From positions 2,976,001 through 3,040,000 of the forward strand of contig CP129291.1 in the NCBI GenBank assembly GCA_030437565.1: 64,000 nt of DNA, written 5' to 3'. Of this stretch, positions 42,236 through 54,059 are shown one piece after another. How positions within the stretch are numbered: the first letter of the stretch is position 1; each line of letters starts with the position of its first letter. The notes beneath the pieces are model-generated. The model ran no database searches. It was not told the origin of the DNA and worked only from the letters and a program-made list of their open reading frames with translations. The translations under genes were made by a program, and so were the position numbers. The stretch is from Terrilactibacillus sp. S3-3 (GTDB taxonomy: Bacteria > Bacillota > Bacilli > Bacillales > Sporolactobacillaceae).

Positions 42236-43765
42236 TCACTTTTTTATTTGGAGGCGAAAAAATCCCCCCATCACTGCCTGGAGATAGGAGGAAATCGAAT
42301 TAAATGAGTTGTCACTTTGTTTTCGCGGATTTTTTCTATCTAAGCCGTCTTCGATTTTTCCGGCTCCTTTCTTAAACCGGCTGTGCTTTCTGCTATAAAG
42401 AAAATAGACGACGATCCCGATGGCGAACCAGACAAGGAAACGGATAATCGTCGCCAGCTGCAGCCCCATCACGATCAAATAGCCGCAAAAGAGAACCGAG
42501 AGAATCGGAACAACCGGTACAAATGGTGTTTTAAATGAGCGTTTCAGATCCGGTCTTTTGTAGCGTAAGAAAAGAACACCGAGCGACACAATGATGAAAG
42601 CAACCAGAGTGCCGATATTGGCCAGTTCCGCGACAATGCCGATTGGCAGGAAACCGGAAGCAATCGCCGTAATCGTCCCCAAGATGATTGTGGATGAAAC
42701 AGGGACTCTTCTTTTTTCATGAACTCTGCCCAATATCTTCGGCAGCAGGCCATCCCTCGACATGGCAAAGAAGACTCTTGTTGCCGCAAAGATGCCGACT
42801 AATAGCACTGAAGTAATCCCGCAGATCGCCCCGACCGAAACAAGCGCCGCTCCCCAATGGATGCCGATTTGTCGAGAGCAAAAGCCACAGGGGCAGATGT
42901 TTTTGAAAAAGCTGTGTATTTAACAATGCCGGTCAGGAGGCCGGAAACGGCAATATATAAGACCGTGCAAATGACGAGCGTGGCGATGATGCCGATCGGC
43001 AAGTCCCTCTGCGGATTCTTGACCTCTTCCGCCGCCGTCGATACGGCATCAAATCCCAGGTAGGCAAAGAAGATCACCGCCGCACCCGACACAATGCCGT
43101 GAAAGCCGAATGGCATGAACGGGTGCCATAAAGCCGGTTTGACATGACCGACCGCCAGGACAATAAACAGCAAAATAACCGCAATTTTTATCACAACAAT
43201 GATCCCGTTCAATCGCGATGTTTGCTTGGCTCCCGCAACCAGCAGAGCAGATATGAGACCGATAATGATCATCGACGGCAGATTAACAATCCCGCCATCC
43301 ATCCATCCATCGGAGCCAGCGTGATCGCTTTTGGAAGATGAATGCCGATACTGTCAAGCAGTGTCACCGCATAGCCGGACCAGCCGAGCCGATCGCCACC
43401 GCACTATTCGCGACCATGTACTCAAGAACAAGATCCCAGCCAATAATCCAGGCCCAGATTTCCCCAAGTGAAGCATAGCCATATGTATACGCACTGCCGG
43501 CAACCGGTACAATGGAGGCAAATTCCGCATAACAAAGCGCCGCCAGCATACAAGTCACCCCTGATAAAATGAAGGACAAAACAAGTGCCGGCCCGGAATA
43601 ATTGGCCGCCGCCACTCCTGTCAAAACAAAAATTCCCGTTCCCACAACCGCACCGATACCCAGCAGTGTCAAATCCACCGGTCCCAGCACTTTTTTCAAT
43701 CCCTGCTTTCCTTGGGTTTCAGCAATCAGACTGCTAATCGGCTTTGTCTTGAAAATCTCTTTCAA
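42236..43765 (-). pseudogene. APC-family amino acid permease (YfnA-like), two frameshifts
   Basis: Twelve-helix amino acid importer. It starts MKEIFKTKPISSLIAETQG and has LTLLGIGAVVGTGIFVLTG, the substrate loop of the family, then CYAEFASIVPVAGSAYTYGY. Frames change near 43335-43375 and near 42830; ATRVFFAMSRDGLLPKILG follows. About 505 residues. In cationic-amino-acid or YfnA-type carriers these blocks are standard. It is 240 bases upstream of PucR, in the same direction, and may bring in an amino acid related to the cluster. Confidence 0.85.
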
Positions 43766-44031
43766 AAAAAAGCGCCCCCCAAATTAATAGATTTAATAAT
43801 ATTATATAATTATTTTAAAAATAATCAATATACTAAAAATTATTTATTTAATAAAATAATTAGAAATATGGGCAAATTTGCAAACCTATTCGGTTATAAT
43901 TGAGCTATCAATTATCAGCGGGAAACCGATTTTTTATAGTAAACCAGTTCTTTTCACAATTGTAGCAATTCGCCATACGGCGAGTTCCAGCAGGCCAAAC
44001 ATTGGATCAGATTATGAAAGGTGGTTTACAA

Positions 44032-44990
44032 ATGCAAGAGGCCCTGGCTTCGTTCCCGTTTCAAAGCGATACTTATCATTATTCCAATAACTCCATGATC
44101 CGCCCTATAGTGTAAAAGTTACGGCCGAATACCTAGAGGAAATAAAATTGAAACGCTCTCTGCTTGAAGATCATCATCAAAGATGCTGCCAGTCCTTCCA
44201 CGGCACTCTTGAAGCACAATGGGGAACTGTGAATTTAATTTTAGAACAACTGGCTTATGCATACCCCGATTGATTTCGGTTGCAAAAAGAAAATAATAAA
44301 TGGATGTTTACCAATCGGCTAACAAACGAAACACAGTCGTTTATTTTCGGGGACAGTTCGACACTTTCCTAGGAGCCCTGACTTTGCCGGCCGCCATGTT
44401 CAGGAGATTCTCTTCTCCTGATACAAAAGGACGGCGAGTTCTATCTTGAAGCAGCCAGCTGTGCTTCCTCGGTAGATGGTCCCTTGTTTTTAAAATAGGC
44501 ATGATATTTTTGGAACTCCATCAGCCCATCCCTAAATTTCGAGATAAAGGCCTGGCGGATAAAATCCGCACCTTTCTTTTGCGGATCGATGCCGGAAGTC
44601 CCTTTCAAAGAATGAATTGGTCACTGACTGTAGGTCATTATCTGGATACAGCAATGGAAACATCAAACGAATGGGGACGCCGATTCAATGAGCTGACTCC
44701 GGAAAATATCGGCTCTCTTTTGCATCTCCGTGGGAACATCAAAAAAACTGCTGCGGCTGCCCAGAAGCAATGCCTAAGGAAAAATCGCTTTTAGATGTCC
44801 TTTGGAAGTGGGCATCAAAATCCCCTATTCCTGCAAAGTCGGCAGATGCGGCACTTGCTTCTGGACGTGTTAAACGGCACCATCGATCGATCATCAAGAT
44901 TTTTTTCGAAGATAGGAAAAAAGCGAAACAAACGCCATCCCGCCTTGCGTCTCCAGATGCAAAACGAAACAGCTTGTTCTGGATATTTAA
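44032..44990 (+). pseudogene. Heme-dependent oxidative N-demethylase (DUF3445) with ferredoxin tail, heavily decayed
   Basis: Pieces in three frames line up as one gene starting at ATG 44032 (AAAGGTGG upstream): FPFQSDTYHYSNNS, VKVTAEYLEEIKLKRSLLED, FIFGDSSTL, LHQPIPKFRDKGLADKIRTF, VPFQRMNWSL-like, and ELTPENIGSLLHLR, the pattern of DUF3445 heme N-demethylases. The tail has KSLLDVL, IKIPYSCKVGRCGTC, the CxxxxCGxC loop of plant-type 2Fe-2S ferredoxins. Five or more frame changes and stops (TGA at 44273, TAG near 44372) occur, so decay looks real here. It would have removed N-methyl groups oxidatively. Confidence 0.6.
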
Positions 44991-45004
44991 ATCAATAGAA
45001 TGGA

Positions 45005-45045
45005 AACGGCTGTTTCATAATTGTCAAGACCATGAAACAACCGTT
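45005..45045. terminator. Hairpin between convergent genes
   Basis: AACGGCTGTTTCAT pairs with ATGAAACAACCGTT (one mismatch) over a 13-base loop, between the demethylase remnant and the leftward HEPN gene. Confidence 0.65.
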
Positions 45046-45068
45046 CTAACCCCTGCTAACGTTTTAAA

Positions 45069-47044
45069 TTAAAAAGCTCCATCCAGCAGTAAATTATGAT
45101 ATGTATCTCTATCAATTCCTTTACTATTTTTCAGAATATCTATCGTAGCAGAGACATAATCACGTATCAAGGCAAAGATTTCCTCCAATGAATGATCATT
45201 ATCCATATTAAGCCGGTGCATGACACATCCAACTGTTACTGTGATATATTCACGTAAATGCTTGATGAATAAAGAAATATTATACTGAGTCGCTGCGGCA
45301 TGGACGATGGAATTGCGTATTCTATACAGTCGTTGAAGATGGAAAGCCACACGCTGCTGATGCTTTTCCATTAAACCGTTTTTTGCCGTCTTCAAAATGA
45401 TGAATTAGGCATTGGCATCGATATCCTAATAGCGTATTCCATTTCTCGCACTCATTAATCAATTTCTCCTTCAAACTATCGTCGGTTAATACATCAAGCA
45501 TTATTCTCACTTTTTGTTTGGAAGATAACTGGGTTCCAAACTCACCTTTCAATGAAGATAAACTTATATCGCACCTTTGACAATCCTCGTAAAAATTGCG
45601 AATTAATCCATACAAATAATGATCCAATTCCGCAGCGCTAACAATATTTTTTATTGTTTCTATGTCCCCCTGGTATTCCTTTGTTTGAACGAAAGATTCT
45701 AATGCAATCCAGAGATTAATAAAAGTAGATTGCATCGATAATGATTCTTCACTAATTCGTGAAAATTCAAAGACACTCCCAACTCTTTCTTTAATCTGCG
45801 CTTGCCCTCCTTCTCCCACTTGATTAAAAACAGGTTCAACGATCGATAAAGGAGCATTTGCTTTATTAAAAATAAGGGTTAAATCAACCTTACTTTTTCT
45901 GCTAAATGTTTGATTGGGGTGAATGACAATTGGACGTTGGTGTAATTTCTGAAGCCTATATCCATAAAACCTAATCATATCGTATTTTTTCATTATTTCT
46001 TGCCAAGAAAGACTAACTGCAGTATATTGATCAAATACATTTACAATTTTTCTAACATATAGAAACTTTTTTTTTTGATATGTGATCCTGTAAACCGGTT
46101 AGTGCATAGGTTGCTAGAATTTCATCACCTTTCAAGATGTCGAATTTCATCTTCTTCATAAATTCCATTGAATCTTCAGAGGGTTTTTCGACAAAAGGAA
46201 AAAAAAAACAAATATAAGTCTTTTTTTCACTTGATATTCTTTCAAAAAATTTGTCCCAAAAATCTTTATTTATCATCTTTTCTTTCACATCTTTGAACAA
46301 GAGGCTATAAAGACCTTGAATGGACCAACCGCGTCCAAGAAGTTCACTAACCAGAGCAATCATTAACTGATTCAACTGATCAGAAAAATAAAACGTGCGT
46401 TCTTCTTCACTGATTTGCAATTTGAATATATTATTTATTTTTTCAATTATCCATTCGAGATAGTGCTCATTAATTTGAGATAAAACATTGCTCACCTGAT
46501 AATTTAAAGCGTATAATTTGTGTATGTTTTTTAGTTGATAATCTTGTCCTAATGCATTTTTGATTAATCTATATTGGGGATTCGCCTTTTTTTGAAAAAA
46601 ATATCATCCTTCTCAATAATTGTACGGGCTTCATGGATCACCGAACGAAGATGATTTTCATTACGGATTTCCCCATTTATAAGATCATCACAGACTAAAA
46701 GTATTTCCTTAAGAGCTTCATGAGAATTCAGGTAGTGGACGGAATACGTACTATGGGTATTAGTATTTAATATTTCCAACCATCTTTGTACAAAAAAGAC
46801 CTGCAGTTTATTCATGCTTCTATTTTTATTAATAAGAATGTCATTCATCTTTCTTTCCAAAATATCGCTTCCCATCATTTTTAAATATATATATTGACAA
46901 ATATCATTATTTAGCATAAAATAAGCTGTATAGAAAATACTATTGAGTATAAAGGAGCTCCATTGGATTGTTGAGGTCATCTGACCCACCCAATGATACA
47001 GCTCTTTTTTTATTAATTCATAATTTCTTGACCTTAATGTTCAA
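45069..47044 (-). pseudogene. Large HEPN-domain protein, candidate anti-phage factor, frameshifts
   Basis: Four leftward frames (46989-46564, 46495-46052, 45993-45322, 45395-45069) join into about 650 residues. The last part has FINLWIALESFVQTKEYQGD and then YRIRNSIVHAAAT; RNSIVH is the R-x4-H RNase motif of HEPN domains of the ApeA-like group. The rest is helical with no recognised motif. A TTG at 47044 after GGAGATG is the probable start, with a one-base slip before NYELIKKEL. Such proteins often cut RNA to stop phage growth. No partner gene is seen; AT content is higher than in the neighbours, suggesting transfer. Confidence 0.55.
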
Positions 47045-47525
47045 TTATACATCTCCAAAGAATGAGCCCATTACTCATCAATAACAAAAGCCCAGGCAGA
47101 AACATATGTTCTCTTTTGATTGTAACATATGTTGTCAATTAATGCAGTATTTAACCCACAGGCATATTAAAGCTTTCTTATTTGAACAATTCATACTCCT
47201 GATAAAGAATGGGGCTTTGCGATACACGAAAGTTTTACAAGCTATCCCACCGTTCCAAAATTGAGGACGATGGGTTTTTTTAAGATTTTTATTTTTAATA
47301 TGTCTCACTCTCTGCCTTGCTGGTAGCGCCATATTCCTCAGCGGTTAATAACCAGCCGGCACTCCGGCATTTTGAATCACCCGCGCCGCATTTTTGGCTC
47401 ATGACATGAAGATCGCTTGTCATGAGCCAATTGAGCGCAATTTGCCCGATGTTTTAATTACGTTTTTTGTGCAATGCCTTTTTTCAACATTGTTCTGTGA
47501 AAATCAATTAAATGAGCAAAAGTGC
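47045..47525. other. Gene-poor stretch with a perfect hairpin
   Basis: No convincing gene. A 13-base inverted repeat TTGGCTCATGACA (47394-47406 and 47418-47430) with an 11-base loop stands out. A 65-codon leftward frame at 47332-47135 has no recognised features and is not called. Confidence 0.5.
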
Positions 47526-47873
47526 TTATTCCGATATTTCTTCTTTATTTTCAGAAGTAGAATTAACGGTTCCATAAATTCCTCTTTGCTTTAGAATGTC
47601 TTCATCAGTTTTACTCGCAGGTCTCCAATTTTTTTCTAATAATCCTCTGATATAGATTTTATTGTAAATAAAGGCGAAAACGATACCAACGATACCAGCT
47701 CCAATCCCCAAGGTAAAAGATCCCAAAATAATTTCTGCAATCAGCATAATAAAAAACCATTTCAGATCGCCTCTAAAAAGGGCAGGTAACAGCCCAAAGA
47801 AGAAGGTTGTCCAAGAAAAACCCACTTTTGCTTGTTTTATAACTCCTGCATTATTCTTCAGTGATACTTTCAC
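47526..47873 (-). CDS. Small membrane protein of unknown function
   Basis: About 115 residues. The N-terminal block VKQAKVGFSWTTFFFGLLPALFRG-like (written in pieces: KVGFSWTTFFFG, LPALFRGDLKWF) followed by two helices (FFIMLIAEIILG and IVGIVFAFIYNKIYIRGLL) and a charged tail ending ENKEEISE. Similar small proteins with the FSW..FFFG..P.LFRGD.K motif are found beside phage and stress genes, but no function is known. GTG 47873 is chosen over TTG 47888 because a GGGGGG site precedes it. Confidence 0.6.
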   Translation of the reverse strand: MKVSLKNNAGVIKQAKVGFSWTTFFFGLLPALFRGDLKWFFIMLIAEIILGSFTLGIGAGIVGIVFAFIYNKIYIRGLLEKNWRPASKTDEDILKQRGIYGTVNSTSENKEEISE

Positions 47874-47956
47874 AAAAATCCCCCCCAAAGTATTTTTTAT
47901 GTAAATTTATAAAAGCGAACACCAATGTTGAAAAAAAGCCACCGAATTGGTATTAC

Positions 47957-48737
47957 TTATTTAAGTGGAATTAACTTTACCGCAGATTCAGTCTGAATTC
48001 TTTCTCCCGATGTTGCTTCAAATGTATATGAAGATTCCCCACCGGAGCCAAGAATCGTGTTAACGACAGGATCGCCATCATCAAAGACAATAAAATTACT
48101 TCCTTCTCCGACAGGTACTGCTTTGTAGCGGCCAGCCGGAACATCGGAACCAACAGTGTATTTACCCGCGCTTAATGTTTTAGGAGCTGATTTAGCTTGT
48201 TGAACTTGCCCGCTTGCTTACGCTAAAGCATCTTTCGCAGAAGAAATTTTGCTATTTATTTCATCCAGCTTAGATTTAGATTCACTGATTTCGCTTTTCC
48301 CATTATCAAGATCATTTTTTTCTCATCAGAAATTTGCTGTTTAAGTTTCTCCTTGTTTTTAATGGCATTCATAACGTCTTATGTTTTTTTTTGTAAGTCT
48401 GATATTTGGCTATCAAGGTCGTTTTTATTAGATTGAAGCTGGTCAATTTGATCTGAAAGAGCTTTTTTAGTTTTTTTTTTATCTTCGCTTTTTTTTTATT
48501 TAACTGCTTGTAAGTAACCGTTTTTCCTTTTACTTTCGTTTTCTCTGCTTCTGCATTCTGAATTTGGGACATAATCAAACCAGAAGCGAATAGCGCAACA
48601 ATCCCTATGATAGCTAGATTTTTCCCTTATTTTTTCTTTTCAGCATTTTCTTTGTTTTTATCCGAAAATCTGAACACCAGTCCTACAATCAGTGCAACTA
48701 AAGATATTAGTGCGATTAAATCCCATAAAAATTCCAT
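47957..48737 (-). pseudogene. Membrane-anchored coiled-coil protein, broken by stop and frameshifts
   Basis: From ATG 48737 (site AGGGGA) the frame gives one helix (LIALISLVALIVGLVFRF), a TAA at about 48630, then in the same frame GKNLAIIGIVALFASGLIMSQ, a second helix. A long coiled coil follows (ALSDQIDQLQSNKNDL, KLKQQISDEKNDLDN, SESKSKLDEINSKISSAK), then a small beta domain LSAGKYTVGSDVPAGRYKAV, GEGSNFIVF and SYTFEATSGERI, ending IPLK. Slips occur at T runs near 48475, 48385 and 48320. The domain order is familiar from Bacillus surface or phage-linked proteins of unknown role. Confidence 0.6.
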
Positions 48738-49180
48738 TTTAATTCCCCTAAAAATGATATGTATCTCATACATAATATGGAAAAATTAGCCAAATGAATT
48801 TTTATTTATCTATTAATTTTCTACCCCCATAAAATGTATTTCTGAGTATTATATCATAAAACCAATGACCTGGTTTTAATTTTTCTTAAATTTCCTTTGT
48901 ACCAGGTCGTTTTCCCTAAATATAAATTTAGGAACATAGCTGTAATGATCACAGGCAAACCATTTGAAAGTAGCGAATCTATGAAAACACGAACGAAACG
49001 ACAGTATAATAGAATCAAGAAATTTCAAAGCTAAGATCTAATTGCTAACAAATAGTATAACAAGCAGCCATAATCTGTGAAGTTACAGTTTACAACGCTC
49101 ACCAATATGATTAAAGAACTAAAACTGTGATGCATATAAAACAGAAATAGCCCGCCCTATAGTGTTAAGGCGGGCGGCAA
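48738..49180. other. Gene-free stretch with short hairpins
   Basis: GACCTGGT and ACCAGGTC (48869-48876 and 48901-48908) and CCTAAAT/ATTTAGG (48915-48921 and 48926-48932) are inverted repeats. No gene is supported. Confidence 0.5.
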
Positions 49181-52100
49181 TTACTGTACCCTTACATATT
49201 TACTATTCCCAGTGTTCCCTGATTTGTCCTTCGCGTAAATCTTCAATGTCGATCCTTTCTTTTGCTTGCTGATGCCGACGCTGTATTGGCCCTTTGAATT
49301 AACAGATGTCTTTCCTAAATACTTGCTTCCGTTATAGACATAGACTATCGCTCCCTTTTCAGCCTTTCCGATCACTTTTGTTGTTGACTTAGCTGTCAAC
49401 TTGTCAACACTTGGAGTGGCCGGCGGGGTTTTATCAACGACTTTAAATAACCTGGTTGAACTTTGGTTGCCCACCTTATCAATTGCATAGGCAGTTAATG
49501 TTGTTCCTGCTGTCTGTTTGCTTTTGATTTTTATCGAGAACGTTCCATTGCTGCCGGTCGTCCCTTGGCCCAGTATTGTTTTTCCTGATTTTATGATCAC
49601 TTTTGATCCGGCTTCAGCTTTTCCGGTTACATTAGTCTGATTATCTCCCAAAGTATAAATGGTCGGTTTTGCTGGTGCCGTTATATCGCTGACCGTTACA
49701 ATCGTTTCGGCACTCTTATTTCCAGAGGAATCTTTGACATACACGGTTAGTTTTGTACCCGTTTTTTGTTTTGGAATCTTGACTTTGAATGTCCCTTTAC
49801 TGTCCGCGGTGGCACTGCCAATTACGGTATTTCCACTCTTCACCATCACTTTTGCATTGGCTTCCGTATGCCCGGATACTGATGTATCGGCATCACTTAT
49901 CCCATTTACTGTTGGCTTAACCGGTGCGGTACCATCATTTACCTTTGCATTCGTCTTGGCGCTCACATTTCCTGCAGCGTCCGTTGTAATGATGGTTAGC
50001 GTTGTTCCGGCCTTTTGTCTTGGAATCGTAATCGAATATTGACCGTTGACACCTGTTTGGCCGCTCCACTTATCCTTTCCATTTGTCACATTAATCGTGG
50101 TGCCAGGTTCTGCCGTCCCTGTCAAAAGTGTGGTTTGATCGCTAACGGTATCCACTGTCGGCGCACTTGGTGGTGTAGCATCTGTAACTGTCACAGTCGT
50201 TACATCACTCTTATTACCTGAAGTGTCTTCTGCATATACAGTCAATATTGTGCTTGCTTTTTGTTTTGGAATTGTAACTTTAAAGGCTCCCTTGCTATCC
50301 GTAGCGGCACTGCCAATTACGGTATTACCACTCTTCACCGTAACTTTCGCTTTGGCTTCCGTATGGCCGGATACCGATATATCGGCATCACTGACCCCGT
50401 TAACTGTCGGCTTAACCGGTGCGGTACCATCGTTTACCTTTACATTCGTCTTGACGCTCACATTTCCTGCGGCATCCGTTGCGGTGATGGTTAGCGTTGT
50501 CCCAGCCGTTTGTTTTGGAATCATAATAGAATATTGCCCGTTGACACCCGTTTGGCCGCTCCACTTATCGCTTCCATTTGTCACGATAATCGTTGCGCCA
50601 GGTTCTGCTGTCCCTGTCAAAGTTGTGGTTTGATCCGTGACTGCGTCTACTTTTGGAGCACTTGGCGGTGTCGCATCCTTCACTGTTACCGTTGTTTGGT
50701 CACTAGTATTTCCAGTGGCATCCACACCCCATACGTTAAGCATAGTACCGGCGAGTTGTTTTGGAATCGTAATCGAATACTGCCCGTTAGCACCCGTTTG
50801 GCCGTTCCATGTAACCTCTCCATTTGTCGCACAAACCGTTGAGCCAGGTTCTGCCGTCCCTGTCAAGTGTGGTTTGATCGCTAACGGTATCCACTGTCGG
50901 CGCACTTGGTGGTGTAGCATCTGTAACTGTCACATTTACCTTATCGCTTGTATTTCCAAACGCATTCTTCGATGTGACCGTTAGAGTAGTGCCCGCCTGC
51001 TGTTTGGCAATGGCTACTCTAAAGGAGCCATTTGTATTTGTTTGGTCTGTCCAGGTATCTTCCCCATTTGTTATATTGATAGTGGAATTGGGATCTGCTG
51101 TCCCCGACACGTAATTATCGCTATCATTAACTGGACTAACCTTCGGAACACTCGGCTGATCTGCGCTGTCCATAACTGTAAATGTTCGATATAGGTTGTC
51201 CCCCTCTTGAGGAAAATCAACAAATTGATTGCTAGCTTTGTCCTGAAATACTATCATCGAAATGTACCAATCACCGATTATTGTATTATCCGTAACGTTG
51301 AATGTTCCCTCATATTTATTCGTCTCCGGATTATAAGATAGTTCGACCATTTGGCCCTGATCTCCGTTGACTTTACTTACACTTACCGATCCGTCTGAAA
51401 TCCCTGATTCTGCGTCCGATGCCTCGACTGAAATATGTACTTCGTCTCCCGGGGAGAGCGTTGTTTTATCAAAACTAATATTTGTTACTGATGGAGGCGT
51501 TGTGTCAGTACTGCTATTCATGACTGTAAAAATTTTATAAAGTTGATCTCCTTCTTCGGGAAAATCAACAAATTGATTACCGGCTTTATCATAGAATACA
51601 ATCATTGAAATGTACCAATCGCCAATTATTGTATTATTCGTAACGTTAAATGTTCCCTCATATTTATTCGTCTCCGGATTATAAGATAGTTCGACCATTT
51701 GGCCCTGATCTCCATTGACTTTACTTATACTTACCGCTCCGTCCGAAATCCCTGATTCTGCATCCGATGCCTCGACTGAAATATGTACTTCGTCTCCCGG
51801 GGAGAGCGTTGTTTTATCAAAACTAATATTTGTTACTGATGGAGGCGTTGTGTCAGTACTGCTATTCATGACTGACTGTAAAAAAATTTTATAAAGTTGA
51901 TCTCCTTCTTCGGGAAAATCAACAAATTGATTACCGGCTTTATCATAGAATACAATCATTGAAATGTACCAATCGCCAATTATTGTATTATTCGTAATGT
52001 TAAATGTTCCCTCATATTTATTCGTCTCCGGATTATAAGATAGTTCGACCATTTGGCCCTGATCTCCATTGACTTTACTTATACTTACCGCTCCGTCCGA

Positions 52101-52298
52101 AATCCCTGATTCTGCATCCGATGCCTCTACAGAAACATGAATCTCATCCCCCGGCTGGACCGTAGTTTTGTCTAAACTGAGACTTGTCACGGTCGGTCGT
52201 GTAGTATCCGAAGAAGCGGCTGCCGTTAAAAACGGACTCAATGAAAAACCAAGTGCAATGAGGAAAACGCTAAACACTTTAATAACCCGTTTAATCAA
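49181..52298 (-). pseudogene. Large secreted Ig-repeat surface protein, one frameshift
   Basis: A signal peptide (VFSVFLIALGFSLSPFLTAAA) is followed by three near-identical 110-residue repeats starting TPPSVTNISFDKTTLSPGD and containing GDWYISMIVFYDKAGNQF, then about nine bacterial Ig-like (Big_6-type) modules with motifs such as GTAEPGTTINVTNG and AAGNVSAKTN. The frame breaks at about 50873, where AAAAG in sister repeats is AAG, a two-base loss. Joined length about 1,035 residues. There is no sortase signal; the C-terminal module matches that of the M30-like peptidase. Likely an adhesin or wall-bound stalk. Confidence 0.75.
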
Positions 52299-52478
52299 TA
52301 TTAAGATCCCCTTTTTTCTTTTTAAATAATGGGTATTTTAGTGAAAGTATATTCTATTTGAAAATACGGACTGCTTATCGTTTAATAATTTATGTCTTTC
52401 AAAAGCCCTCTCAACCAAACTTTTTTAAGGATTCTAAAGGCTCAGAGTCCGCATCATTATTTCAATAAAATATCAAAA

Positions 52479-53409
52479 TTATCTATTTTTAAAATACTGT
52501 ACAAGCCCATTCACAATCCCTTGAGCAGCCTCATCCTGATAAGCTGGCGTGATCAATGTTTTCAACTCGGATGTATTCGATAGAAATCCGAGCTCCGCCA
52601 AGATAGCTGGCTGAGGATTCGTTCTCAGGACATGAAAATCGCCGAAATGGACACCGTTGCGGCTATCCGGCGTATTATAACGTGCCAGATGCGTCGAAGC
52701 GACAAGCGTACTTTCAATCGTCGAAGCGAGTTCCTTATTCTTTTTAAAATAATAATAGGTTGATACGCCATGGTGAGCATGATTCGCCTCAGAGTTATAG
52801 TGAATGCTGACAAACGCATCCGCGTGATGCGCTTTGCTGATTTTAACTCGCTCCTCCAGATCTGTTGACAAGTTTCTGCTAAAATTTTTATCGGTCGTCC
52901 GCGTTAAATAGACTTTGGCACCCGCTTTTTGCAGTTTTTGTGCGACCAGTTTGGCGGTCTGCAAAGTCAATATTTTTTTTTCCTGATAAGATTTATTTCC
53001 CAATTTTCCTACAGCGCCAAGATATACCCCGCCATGACCCGGATCGAGGACAATCACTTTTCCTTTGATGCCTTTTTTCTTCGGTACGGGCGGTGTTCCC
53101 TTTTTGATATAGGCACCGGACACATATGCGGATTTTTTCCCGTAAATAATTTTCAGCCAATGGCCGCTTTTACCAACAACCGTCACAACATTATTCTTGT
53201 GCAGAACACCGATCGGCTTATATTTGATGTTTGGCGTTTTTTCTAACATTCAGAGACGAGACCGTCACATATGCCTTGTAAGATGAAGACGCTTGTGCCG
53301 TCTGACCTCCTGCCGCCTCAAACATGGAGAAAAAAATTAAAATAGCAGCGAAAACAACCATACTCTGAAGTAAAATCTTTTTAAAAATAGAATTAGAAAA
53401 GTGCTTCAT
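52479..53409 (-). pseudogene. N-acetylmuramoyl-L-alanine amidase with SH3 domain, one frameshift
   Basis: Cuts the peptide from wall glycan. A signal segment (VVFAAILIFFSMFEAAGGQ) leads to an SH3-type wall-binding repeat (YVTVSSLNVRKNA, VVGKSGHWLKI) and an Amidase_3 domain with VLDPGHGG (first zinc His), QEKKILTLQTA (Glu), SIHYNSEAN (second His) and LAELGFLSN (catalytic Glu). The slip is at 53225-53245, between RKNA and the rest of the SH3 repeat. About 310 residues. ATG 53409 has GGGGG nine bases before it. Its target is the organism's own wall. Confidence 0.85.
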
Positions 53410-53426
53410 TGCGAGAATCCCCCTTC

Positions 53427-53636
53427 TCATTTTGTCTCTCTATTAAAATTGGTTAATACCAACAGTCGACACCGCTGATTTAAAATAAAAAGAATAGACT
53501 GCAAGATTTGGATGAAGCGAGCCGATTGAAAGTCCTTGGCGTATTTGCCGAACTTGGGTAATCGGCCGTTCTCAGCTACCCGGACCAGCCAGTTGTCTAA
53601 TCGGAAACCTTTTACCAGAACTTTGGTCCAAGCCAA
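53427..53636 (-). other. Unrecognised frame, possibly a transposase tail
   Basis: A 69-codon frame with RLDNWLVRVAENGRLPKFG and basic stretches. It has the look of a transposase C-terminus but no motif can be named, and there is no clear ribosome site. The flank 53637-54050 holds no supported gene. Confidence 0.2.
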
Positions 53637-54059
53637 GCCAAAAGTTGTTCAATAACCGCTCAGGTTTGGGGAATCAAGGTACCCCAAGTCAGACTTACAC
53701 CCGTTCAATCAGAATTTTTTTTGTTCATTCCTCATCCTGCTCGGTATCCCTCCATACCGATTTAATCAAGCGCGCTTCCCATCCGCGCTCCTAGATATAA
53801 CCCTTTTTATGTAAAATCATTAAACATCAGACCAGCCGCCAGCCAAATGAATCGGACCCAAACAGTAGTTGAGGAACCTGCTTTCAACAATAAACAATTA
53901 GTAATGGTTAATATATCCTAATTTATTATATGATTTATATTGCTTCAAAACAACAAAAAATTCTGTCATTAGCAAGCGCAGGGGCCTTCGGAATACAAAA
54001 ACATGGGGATGAAGCCGGCGGTTTACCTCCGGGTTTCATCCCCATGCCTATAAACAGAC

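Noticed and set aside
44770-45072. Independent 100-codon gene after the demethylase remnant
   Set aside because: It is one of three frames needed to read the ferredoxin tail; on its own it lacks the Cys motif and has no family match.
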